Part shown: piece after piece, positions 1 through 6,407 of the stretch
Layout: each line of letters begins with the position of its first letter
How positions within the stretch are numbered: the stretch's first letter is position 1
Position numbers and translations under genes: made by a program
Assembly (NCBI GenBank): GCA_029287515.1
Contig: JARFQZ010000224.1
Span: forward strand, 1 to 10,490
DNA: 10,490 bases
Direction: 5' to 3'
Origin: Lysobacterales bacterium
GTDB taxonomy: Bacteria > Pseudomonadota > Gammaproteobacteria > Xanthomonadales > SZUA-36
Notes under the pieces: generated by a model
What the model was told of the DNA's origin: nothing
Databases searched by the model: none
What the model saw: the letters and a program-made list of their open reading frames with translations, nothing else

Positions 1-326
1 TTGGCGCCGAGATTGGCCTTGTTCGGGCTGCCGTCCAGCTCAATCAGCCTGTAATCAAGGGCGGCCTGGTCACCGGCATCAGAACCGTTGAGTGCAGAAG
101 CAATGGTGCCGTTGACATTTTCCACGGCCTTGCTGACGCCCTTGCCGCCGTAACGGCCCTTGTCCCCGTCCCTGAGTTCGATCGCCTCGCGCGCACCCGT
201 TGATGCGCCTGAAGGAACGGCCGCTCGCCCGAATGCGCCCGATTCGAGCGAAACTTCCGCTTCCAGGGTGGGATTACCGCGGGAATCGAGGATCTCCCTT
301 GCGTGAATGGATTTGATTGCAGACAT
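1..326 (-). CDS. eno: Enolase, N-terminal part (runs off left edge)
   Basis: Enolase interconverts 2-phosphoglycerate and phosphoenolpyruvate in the cytoplasm; in many gammaproteobacteria it also joins the RNA degradosome. The minus strand from an ATG at 326-324 encodes 108 complete residues, about a quarter of the usual ~430, and is cut by the window edge. The start is nearly diagnostic: MSAIKSIHAREILDSRGNPT, then the AAVPSGASTG loop (around residues 35-44) that closes over the active site. The metal- and substrate-binding barrel lies outside the window. AAGGA at 338-334 sits 7 bases before the ATG and fixes the start. The gene begins 29 bases after the kdsA stop with no terminator between, so it is probably the third gene of a pyrG-kdsA-eno unit. 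PEP is both the product of Eno and a substrate of KdsA. The identification is firm. Confidence 0.97.
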   Translation of the reverse strand, partial: MSAIKSIHAREILDSRGNPTLEAEVSLESGAFGRAAVPSGASTGAREAIELRDGDKGRYGGKGVSKAVENVNGTIASALNGSDAGDQAALDYRLIELDGSPNKANLGA

Positions 327-355
327 TTAGATTTCCTTTTGGGTTTCTGTCAGGT

Positions 356-1180
356 TCAGGCCGGCGGCATGCTTTGCTTGCTGACGGCATCGAGTTCTTT
401 AAGCGTGGCCAGGAGTTCTTCGATCTGTCCCAGGGGCCAGGCGTTTGGCCCGTCACTGAGGGCCCGGTCAGGATCAGGATGGGTTTCCATGAACAGACCG
501 GCAACTCCAACGGCCACCGCGGCACGCGCAAGCACCGGGACAAATTCGCGTTGACCGCCCGATGACCCGCCCTGGCCGCCAGGCAGCTGGACCGAATGGG
601 TTGCATCGAAGACCACGGGGCATCCTGTTTCGCGCATAACGGCAAGGGAGCGCATGTCTGACACCAGGTTGTTATAACCGAAAGAGGCGCCCCGTTCACA
701 GACCATGATCTTTTTGTTACCGGTGGACCTGGCCTTTTCCACGACGTTGCTCATCTCCCAGGGACTGAGAAACTGGCCTTTTTTCACGTTGACCGGAAGC
801 CCTGCAGATGCCACGCGATGAATGAAATTGGTTTGCCTGCACAGGAAGGCCGGCGTTTGCATCACGTCCACAACGGTCGCAACTGCAGCGATGTCGGTGT
901 CTTCATGGACGTCCGTCAGCACCGGCACACCCACCTGCCGCTTGACTTCGGCCAGTATGCGCAGCCCTTCGCCCACCCCGGGGCCCCGGAAGCTGCTGCC
1001 GGAGGTGCGATTGGCCTTGTCAAACGACGATTTGTAAATCAGGGGAATTTCAAGCCGGGAACATATCTCTTTGAGGATTCCCGACGTGTCGATAGCCAGC
1101 TGCTCCGACTCGATCACGCAGGGTCCGGCAATCAGGAAAAAGGGGTGATCGGGTCCGGCGTCGAAGCCGCACAGTTTCAC
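356..1180 (-). CDS. kdsA: 3-deoxy-D-manno-octulosonate 8-phosphate synthase, metal-dependent type
   Basis: KdsA condenses phosphoenolpyruvate with arabinose 5-phosphate to make Kdo-8-phosphate, the first committed step toward the Kdo sugars of the lipopolysaccharide inner core. The 274-residue protein is a single TIM barrel of family length (E. coli 284, Aquifex about 267). Landmarks are KSSFDKANRTS (50-60), FRGPG (64-68), TDVHE (89-93), the R115-Q116 pair, NVKKGQFLSP (131-140), CERGASFGY (161-169), FDATHSVQ (191-198) and HPDPDRALSDGP (234-245). Cys21 in AGPCVIES, His195, Glu232 and Asp243 match the four metal ligands of the metal-dependent class with Aquifex spacing; the E. coli metal-free class has Asn in place of the Cys. 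The start is GTG at 1180-1178, overlapping the pyrG stop as GTGA, with AGGGAG at 1196-1191 inside pyrG as ribosome site. The family also includes DAHP synthases, but these motifs are KdsA-specific. Confidence 0.97.
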   Translation of the reverse strand: MKLCGFDAGPDHPFFLIAGPCVIESEQLAIDTSGILKEICSRLEIPLIYKSSFDKANRTSGSSFRGPGVGEGLRILAEVKRQVGVPVLTDVHEDTDIAAVATVVDVMQTPAFLCRQTNFIHRVASAGLPVNVKKGQFLSPWEMSNVVEKARSTGNKKIMVCERGASFGYNNLVSDMRSLAVMRETGCPVVFDATHSVQLPGGQGGSSGGQREFVPVLARAAVAVGVAGLFMETHPDPDRALSDGPNAWPLGQIEELLATLKELDAVSKQSMPPA

Positions 1181-2835
1181 AATTGCGCCACTCCCTGAGG
1201 CAATTCACCCTGCTGCTGACGCAAGGCAGCTTCGATAAAACCGGTGAACAGCGGGTGGCCATCGCGCGGGCTGGACGTGAATTCGGGATGAAACTGGCAC
1301 GCCAGGAACCACGGGTGATCCGGGATCTCGATAATCTCGACCAGGGTTTCGTCCATCGACAGGCCGGAGAGAACCATGCCGTTCTTCTGGAAGACATCCC
1401 TGAAATGGTTATTGAATTCATAACGGTGCCGATGGCGCTCGGTGATGATTTCCTGTGCGTACAATCGCCGGGCCAGGGAGCCTTCGCGCAACCGGCATCT
1501 CTGCCCACCCAGTCTCATCGTTCCGCCGAGATCGGTGTCTTCATCCCGTTGTTCCACCTTGCCCGAAGCATCGAGCCACTCGGTGATCAGGCCGATCACC
1601 CTGTGCGGGGTGTCAGGATCGATTTCCGTTGTGTTTGCGCCTTCGAGGCCACAGACATTGCGGGCGAACTCGACCGCTGCCGCCTGCATCCCGTAGCAGA
1701 TCCCCAGGTAGGGAATATTGTTCTCACGAGCGTGCCGGATTGCGTTGACCTTGCCCTCGAACCCGCGCTCACCAAATCCGCCCGGGACCAGGATCGCATC
1801 GACACCTTCGAGTTGCGAAAGGTCATTATCCGCAAGGTCATCCGATTCGAGCCGGAGAATATTGACCTTGATACGCTGCTGCAGCCCACCATGAACGATC
1901 GCCTCGGTCAGTGACTTGTAAGCATCGTGGTGCTCGACATACTTACCCACCATGGCCACGGTCACTTCGTGTTGAGTGTTGACGGTGCGGTCCACGACCC
2001 GCAGCCAGTCATCGAGGTTGGCCGGGCCTACCTTGTCTTCCAGCCCAAAGTACTCGACCACGATGTCGTCCAGGTGTTCTTCATGCAGCATCACCGGGAT
2101 GTCATAAATACTGTTTTTTGCATCCAGTGCGGTGATGACCGCTTTCTCGGGCACGTTGGTAAACAGCGCGATCTTGGCCCGTTCCGATTCGTTCAATTCG
2201 ATTTCCGAACGGCACAACAGGATGTCGGGCTGGATACCGATCGATCTCAACTCCTTGACCGAGTGTTGTGTCGGTTTGGTCTTGATTTCATTGGCGGCCC
2301 GCAGGAAGGGCACCAGTGTCAGGTGCATGAATATCGCGTTCCTGCCGTACTCGACACCCAGTTGCCGGATTGCTTCCAGGAACGGCAGCGATTCGATATC
2401 ACCGACCGTGCCGCCGATTTCGATCATCGCCACGTCGAAACCTTCCGAGGCGCGCCGCACCCAGTCCTTGATTTCATCGGTGACGTGGGGAATCACCTGC
2501 ACCGTCGCGCCGAGATAGTCGCCCCTGCGCTCCTTGGCGATCACGTTGCTGTAGATTCGGCCGGTCGTGCAGTTGTTCAGCTGGCCCATCTTCGTCCGTA
2601 CAAACCGTTCGTAATGCCCGAGGTCAAGATCCGTTTCCGCGCCGTCGTCCGTCACGTAAACTTCACCGTGCTGGAACGGGCTCATGGTGCCCGGATCGAC
2701 ATTGATGTAAGGGTCAAGCTTGACCAGCGTCACCTTGAGACCGCGAGATTCCAGGATGGCTGCCAGTGCAGCCGCAGACAGGCCTTTCCCTAATGAGGAA
2801 ACGACGCCGCCGGTTACGAAAATGAGAGAAGTCAT
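1177..2835 (-). CDS. pyrG: CTP synthase
   Basis: CTP synthase aminates UTP to CTP using ATP and glutamine, the last step of pyrimidine nucleotide synthesis. Its 552 residues (E. coli 545) cover both domains. The N-terminal synthase domain (about 1-270) has the P-loop-like GGVVSSLGKG (9-18), the KLDPYINVDPGTMSP segment (39-53), HGEVYVTDDGAETDLDLGHY (56-75), the EIGGTVGDIES region (139-149) and KTKPTQHSVKEL (185-196). The C-terminal class I glutamine amidotransferase domain (about 290-545) has the oxyanion region PGGFGERG (351-358), nucleophile Cys380 in GICYGMQ, and His516 and Glu518 in CQFHPEFTS, so the triad is complete. The residue after the nucleophile is Tyr where the usual CTP synthase motif has Leu. 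The ATG at 2835-2833 gives the family's N-terminus; AGGG at 2846-2843 is a modest ribosome site. The gene is the first of the minus-strand group, divergent from parE, and its stop overlaps the kdsA start. Confidence 0.98.
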   Translation of the reverse strand: MTSLIFVTGGVVSSLGKGLSAAALAAILESRGLKVTLVKLDPYINVDPGTMSPFQHGEVYVTDDGAETDLDLGHYERFVRTKMGQLNNCTTGRIYSNVIAKERRGDYLGATVQVIPHVTDEIKDWVRRASEGFDVAMIEIGGTVGDIESLPFLEAIRQLGVEYGRNAIFMHLTLVPFLRAANEIKTKPTQHSVKELRSIGIQPDILLCRSEIELNESERAKIALFTNVPEKAVITALDAKNSIYDIPVMLHEEHLDDIVVEYFGLEDKVGPANLDDWLRVVDRTVNTQHEVTVAMVGKYVEHHDAYKSLTEAIVHGGLQQRIKVNILRLESDDLADNDLSQLEGVDAILVPGGFGERGFEGKVNAIRHARENNIPYLGICYGMQAAAVEFARNVCGLEGANTTEIDPDTPHRVIGLITEWLDASGKVEQRDEDTDLGGTMRLGGQRCRLREGSLARRLYAQEIITERHRHRYEFNNHFRDVFQKNGMVLSGLSMDETLVEIIEIPDHPWFLACQFHPEFTSSPRDGHPLFTGFIEAALRQQQGELPQGVAQL

Positions 2836-2908
2836 GCCAGAACCCTGTGTCTGTATCGTGCCTGATTAAAGTCAAATTATTGAATAAGTTCTGGAGCCAC
2901 ATTGTACG

Positions 2909-2917
2909 TTATCCACA
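2909..2917 (+). promoter_or_regulatory. Consensus DnaA box
   Basis: The nine bases TTATCCACA are an exact match to the consensus high-affinity DnaA box defined in E. coli. The site lies 74 bases before the pyrG start and 78 bases before the preferred parE start. It falls between the candidate -35 and -10 of pyrG, 2 bases upstream of that -10, so bound DnaA could block pyrG transcription; it could equally act on parE. Only one perfect box was seen and no cluster, so this does not look like a replication origin. The match is seen directly; the regulatory role is inference. Confidence 0.5.
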
Positions 2918-2942
2918 AGCCACTTGAAAACCGTTGGTAAAC

Positions 2943-2948
2943 AGGTGA
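2943..2948 (+). promoter_or_regulatory. Shine-Dalgarno-like AGGTGA before an alternative parE start
   Basis: AGGTGA matches the 3' half of the extended Shine-Dalgarno sequence and stands 7 bases before an in-frame TTG at 2956, which would add 13 residues (MRHQRVIDRKEIR) to ParE. The preferred ATG at 2995 has only a weak purine stretch (AAAGA, 2983-2987) before it. The signal argues for the longer form; family N-termini argue for the shorter one. Confidence 0.35.
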
Positions 2949-2994
2949 ACATCCCTTGCGCCACCAGAGAGTCATCGACCGCAAAGAAATCAGG

Positions 2995-4878
2995 ATGAGC
3001 AAAAAATACCGCGCAGAAGACATCGAGGTCCTGACCGGGCTGGAACCGGTTAAAAGACGCCCGGGAATGTACACCGATACCGCCAGGCCAAACCACCTGG
3101 CCATGGAAGTCATCGACAACAGCGTAGACGAAGCACTCGCCGGGCATGCCGGCCAGGTTTCAGTCACCGTGTTCGAGGACGGTTCGGTTGAAGTCATCGA
3201 CGACGGCCGCGGCATGCCGGTCGACATCCACCCCGAGCAGGGGATTCCCGGCGTCGAACTGATCCTCACCAAGCTGCATGCCGGCGGCAAGTTCTCAGAC
3301 GAGAACTACCAGTTTGCCGGAGGCCTTCACGGCGTGGGTGTCTCGGTCGTGAACGCACTCTCCGACAAGCTTGAAGTCTGGATCAAGCGCGACGGGGCAG
3401 AGCATTACATGTCCTTTGCGAACGGGGACAAAACCAGCGAACTGAAACAGGTCGGGTCGGTCGGCCAGCGCAATACAGGCACCCGGATACGGTTCTGGCC
3501 GGACCCCTCGTATTTCGACTCACCTAATTTTTCACTGAAACGCCTGCGGCACCTGCTGAGAGCCAAAGCGGTGTTATGCCCGGGTCTGAGTGTTTCACTC
3601 ACCATCGACAAATCCGGCGAAAAAGAAGAATGGTGCTACCAGGAAGGCCTGACCGATTACCTGCAAACGGAACTGCTGGGCTACGACTGCCTTCCGGAAC
3701 AGCCCTTCAACGGAGAGATGAAAGGATCAGATTCGGAAGTCAGCTGGGCATTGTGCTGGATGCCGGAAGGCGGCCAACTGCAGGAAAGCTATGTCAACCT
3801 GATCCCCACCGCCCAGGGCGGCACGCACGTCAATGCATTGCGCACGGGCCTGGTCGATGCACTGAGGGAATTCTGTGAGCATCACAACCTGCTGCCGCGC
3901 GGCTTGAGGCTGACTCCCGACGATATCTGGGAAAAAATCAGCTACATACTTTCCGTCAAGCTGTCAGATCCGCAATTCAGCGGCCAGACCAAGGAACGGC
4001 TGTCTTCCCGCGCCTGTGTGCCCTTTATATCCGGCGTCATCAAGGATTCCTTCAGCCTGTGGCTCAACCAGAATGTCACCGAGGGCGAGGCCATTGCCCA
4101 GCTGGCCATAAGCAATGCGCAAAAGCGCATGAAATCAGCGCGCAAGGTGGTGCGGAAGAAAGTCACGCAGGGCCCCGCCCTGCCCGGCAAGCTCGCCGAC
4201 TGCACTTCGCAGGACCTGTCCTGGACCGAATTGTTCCTGGTGGAAGGCGACTCCGCCGGTGGTTCCGCCAAACAGGCGCGAAACCGGGAATTCCAGGCCA
4301 TCCTGCCCCTGCGCGGGAAGATACTCAATACGTGGGAAGTGGAGTCAGAATCGGTCCTCAGTAACCAGGAGGTGCATGACATTTCCGTGGCCATTGGAGT
4401 AGATCCCGGCTCCAACCAGATCAGCGGCCTGCGCTATGGCAAGATCATCATCCTGGCCGATGCGGACTCCGATGGCCTGCATATTGCCACGCTGCTTTCC
4501 GCCCTGTTCCTGAAGCATTTTACGGCCCTGGTCGAAACCGGCCACGTCTTCGTGGCAATGCCTCCGCTGTACCGCATCGACGTGGGCAAGGAAACCTTCT
4601 ACGCGCTGGATGATGAAGAGCGAAAAGGCATTCATGAACGCATCGTGGCGGAGAAAAAAAAGGGCAAGGTCACTGAGACCCGATTCAAGGGCCTGGGCGA
4701 AATGAATCCCTTGCAGCTGAGAGAAAGCACCGTGGACCCGGATACCCGGAGACTGGTGCAACTGACCGTGGAAAGCCATTCTGCAACCAACCGGGTCATG
4801 GATATGTTGCTGGGCAAAAAGCGTGCGCCGGACCGCAAGGCCTGGCTGGAAGACAAGGGAAACCTGGCAACCATCTGA
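2995..4878 (+). CDS. parE: DNA topoisomerase IV subunit B
   Basis: ParE is the ATPase subunit of topoisomerase IV, which with ParC unlinks replicated chromosomes. From the ATG at 2995 it has 627 residues (E. coli 630) and starts MSKKYRAEDIEVLTGLEP, closely matching E. coli ParE. The GHKL ATPase domain (about 1-220) holds Glu38 and Asn42 in EVIDNSVDEALAG, DDGRGMPVD (69-77) and GGLHGVGVSVVNAL (109-122). The transducer domain (220-390) has the ATP-contacting lysine of QTKERLSS (Lys333). The TOPRIM domain has Glu417 in LVEGDSAGGSAKQA and the metal aspartates Asp489, Asp491 and Asp493 in ADADSDG, followed by RFKGLGEMNP (563-572). It lacks the extra insert of the larger proteobacterial GyrB, and the partner gene downstream is parC, so parE is preferred to gyrB. 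An in-frame TTG at 2956 with a better ribosome site is a possible alternative start. Confidence 0.97.
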   Translation: MSKKYRAEDIEVLTGLEPVKRRPGMYTDTARPNHLAMEVIDNSVDEALAGHAGQVSVTVFEDGSVEVIDDGRGMPVDIHPEQGIPGVELILTKLHAGGKFSDENYQFAGGLHGVGVSVVNALSDKLEVWIKRDGAEHYMSFANGDKTSELKQVGSVGQRNTGTRIRFWPDPSYFDSPNFSLKRLRHLLRAKAVLCPGLSVSLTIDKSGEKEEWCYQEGLTDYLQTELLGYDCLPEQPFNGEMKGSDSEVSWALCWMPEGGQLQESYVNLIPTAQGGTHVNALRTGLVDALREFCEHHNLLPRGLRLTPDDIWEKISYILSVKLSDPQFSGQTKERLSSRACVPFISGVIKDSFSLWLNQNVTEGEAIAQLAISNAQKRMKSARKVVRKKVTQGPALPGKLADCTSQDLSWTELFLVEGDSAGGSAKQARNREFQAILPLRGKILNTWEVESESVLSNQEVHDISVAIGVDPGSNQISGLRYGKIIILADADSDGLHIATLLSALFLKHFTALVETGHVFVAMPPLYRIDVGKETFYALDDEERKGIHERIVAEKKKGKVTETRFKGLGEMNPLQLRESTVDPDTRRLVQLTVESHSATNRVMDMLLGKKRAPDRKAWLEDKGNLATI

Positions 4879-4887
4879 GGAGAACAC

Positions 4888-5247
4888 ATGAGTGAGCGAA
4901 TGGAAATAGAGCGTGCCATCAATCTTTTCATCGAAGCCATCAATCGAAACGACTCGAGCAGAATCCCGTTGACGGACGATGTAGTGATGTCAGGACCGAT
5001 GATGGCCGAACCCGCGGTTGGCGCGGCAGCCGTGCGAACCTATCTCGACGAGACCTCCCCTTTCGTTGCGCACCTCGATCTGAAAAAAGTGATTATCGAA
5101 GATGACAGCGCGGCAATCATGGTGAAATTCACCGGGATCAACGGGGTCGTCATCGAGGGCGCGGAATTTTTCACTTTCCGGGACGGCAAAATTGCCAGCG
5201 ACAAAATCTTTTTTGATACACGGCGCCTGTTCAAGGGAGCTAATTGA
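4888..5247 (+). CDS. NTF2/SnoaL-like small protein of unknown function
   Basis: This 119-residue soluble protein has no signal peptide or membrane segment. The pattern suggests the NTF2-like (SnoaL) cone fold: an N-terminal helix (ERAINLFIEAINRND, 7-21), a short linker ending in a strand with DDVVMSGPM (30-38), a helix carrying GAAAVRTYLDE (45-55), then alternating strands with FTGINGVVIEGAEFFTFRDG (80-99) and an ending IFFDTRRLF (107-115) like the D-x-R-x-L tail common in SnoaL-like proteins. This fold serves enzymes, ligand binders and scaffolds alike, and I see no catalytic signature that picks one. AGGAG at 4878-4882, overlapping the parE stop, lies 5 bases before the ATG. Its stop overlaps the TTG start of the nnrS-family gene as TTGA, which suggests co-translation and perhaps a shared function. 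The fold is probable; the role is unknown. Confidence 0.8.
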   Translation: MSERMEIERAINLFIEAINRNDSSRIPLTDDVVMSGPMMAEPAVGAAAVRTYLDETSPFVAHLDLKKVIIEDDSAAIMVKFTGINGVVIEGAEFFTFRDGKIASDKIFFDTRRLFKGAN

Positions 5248-6407
5248 CCACCCGGCCAATATGGTTGCGGGGTTTTCGCCCCTTCTTCATGGGCGCATCG
5301 CTGTTCGCCATCATCGCCATGGTCAGCTGGCTTGGGCTCTACCGCTTTGGCCTGCAGTTGCCACTCGACGGCATTTCCATGTTCCAGTGGCATGCGCATG
5401 AAATGCTGTACGGCTACTCCATGGCTGTCATCGCGGGATTCCTGCTCACCGCGGCATGGAACTGGACCGGGGAAAAAACGGCGAGCGGCGCCGGCCTGGC
5501 CTGGATATTCATCCCGTGGGTGCTGGCGAGGCTTTTCATGGCGGGCGGGACTGGCTTCCTGTTGTACGCCGCCCTTGCCGATATGGCGTTCATGCTCGGA
5601 CTGGGCTTTGCTGTCGCAAAACCCATCATCAGGGTCAGGCAAACAAGACAGATTCCCGTCATGATCATCCTGGCGCTACTAACGCTTTCAAACCTCGCCT
5701 TTTATGCGGGTGCCGCGGGCTACCTGGAAACAGGTGTCCGGCTGGGCATCTATGGTGGTTTGTACATCGTGCTCGGGATGGTGCTGTTCATGGGCCGGCG
5801 GGTCATACCTTTTTTCACTCAACGGGGCGTGGGCTACCCCGTGGAGATCAAAAACTCACGCCGGAATGACATCGCGACCTTCATTCTTTACCCGCTGTAC
5901 CTGCTCAGCGAAGTATTCTTTCCTCAGCATCTTGCCGGCGCCCTGCTCGCAGCGGCACTGCTGGTCTCCAACTCGATCCGGGTGAATGGCTGGCACACCC
6001 TGGGCATCTGGCAAAAGCCCTTGTTGTGGGGCCTTTTTGCATCATTCATCATGATCAATCTTGGTTTCTTGCTGCGGGCGCTTTCCCCGTTTACCACTTT
6101 GCCCGATTACGTGCATGTCCACGCTTTTGCCGTGGGCGGCATTGGCATCATAAGCATGAGCATGATGGCCAGGGTGACGCTGGGACACACCGGAAGAAAC
6201 GTGCACCAGGCACCGCCCGTTACGACCATCCTGCTGGCCTGCATGGTGCTGACCACCACCGTACGGGTTTTTTCACCGCTGATGGATCCACAGAATTACC
6301 AGCTTTGGATCACGGTGGCTGGAACGCTTTGGATCGCTTCGTTTGCCCTGTTTTCCATCATTTTCATTCCCATGTTATCCGGCCCTAGAGTGGACACCGA
6401 ATCATGA
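5244..6407 (+). CDS. nnrS: NnrS-family haem/copper membrane protein
   Basis: The NnrS family comprises polytopic inner-membrane proteins; the Rhodobacter member binds haem and copper, and members in several bacteria are induced by nitric oxide and ease NO stress. The 387-residue product begins WLRGFRPFFMG (7-17) and has WHAHEMLYGY (49-58), GFLLTAAWNWTG (65-76), GRRVIPFFTQRG (184-195), HVHAFAVGGIG (291-301) and MMARVTLGHTGR (307-318), all hallmarks of the family. His50, His52, His291, His293 and His315 are candidate metal or haem ligands. I count about twelve hydrophobic segments (near 15-35, 52-72, 84-101, 104-125, 137-155, 165-183, 209-225, 229-245, 258-278, 291-309, 325-343 and 354-376). 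The start is TTG at 5244, overlapping the previous stop as TTGA, with AAGGGAG at 5233-5239. The stop overlaps parC as ATGA. No separate promoter or FNR/NNR-type site was seen before it. Confidence 0.9.
   Translation: MTTRPIWLRGFRPFFMGASLFAIIAMVSWLGLYRFGLQLPLDGISMFQWHAHEMLYGYSMAVIAGFLLTAAWNWTGEKTASGAGLAWIFIPWVLARLFMAGGTGFLLYAALADMAFMLGLGFAVAKPIIRVRQTRQIPVMIILALLTLSNLAFYAGAAGYLETGVRLGIYGGLYIVLGMVLFMGRRVIPFFTQRGVGYPVEIKNSRRNDIATFILYPLYLLSEVFFPQHLAGALLAAALLVSNSIRVNGWHTLGIWQKPLLWGLFASFIMINLGFLLRALSPFTTLPDYVHVHAFAVGGIGIISMSMMARVTLGHTGRNVHQAPPVTTILLACMVLTTTVRVFSPLMDPQNYQLWITVAGTLWIASFALFSIIFIPMLSGPRVDTES

Larger units (their letters stand above)
2836..2994. promoter_or_regulatory. Divergent pyrG/parE control region
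   Basis: This 159-base stretch is the only sizeable intergenic region in the window. It is visibly more AT-rich than the genes, and must hold the promoters for both the leftward pyrG group and the rightward parE group unless transcription starts inside a gene. On the minus strand TACAAT (2906-2901) is a good -10 candidate, with only a poor -35 (TTTCAA, 2929-2924, 17-base spacer). On the plus strand TTGAAA (2924-2929) is a fair -35, but the hexamer 17 bases on, GAACAT (2947-2952), is weak. Both calls come from eye-matching to sigma-70 consensus. No hairpin-type attenuator or leader peptide was seen. A consensus DnaA box lies inside and is listed separately. Confidence 0.55.

Noticed and set aside
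1183..1914. A 243-codon plus-strand frame opposite the amidotransferase half of pyrG
   Set aside because: It is an antisense shadow ending inside pyrG; no known family and no start signal.
1927..2793. A 288-codon plus-strand frame opposite pyrG
   Set aside because: It lies wholly antisense to the conserved synthase domain of pyrG; its His- and Asp-rich composition mirrors the opposite strand and shows no fold or motif.
2836..2994. Possible replication origin near parE because of the DnaA box
   Set aside because: Only one perfect box was seen, with no cluster, no AT-rich unwinding repeats, and no dnaA, dnaN or gyrB neighbours.
2995..4878. gyrB rather than parE
   Set aside because: The 627-residue length lacks the insert of proteobacterial GyrB, the N-terminus and TOPRIM region match ParE, and parC follows in the same unit.
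5040..5642. A 200-codon minus-strand frame opposite the NTF2-like and nnrS genes
   Set aside because: It runs across the junction of two well-supported genes on the other strand and has low-complexity charged sequence typical of a shadow.
4888..6407. A recent mobile insertion between parE and parC
   Set aside because: No transposase, terminal repeats or target duplication were seen, base composition looks like that of the neighbours, and the overlapping stop/start codons indicate a settled arrangement.
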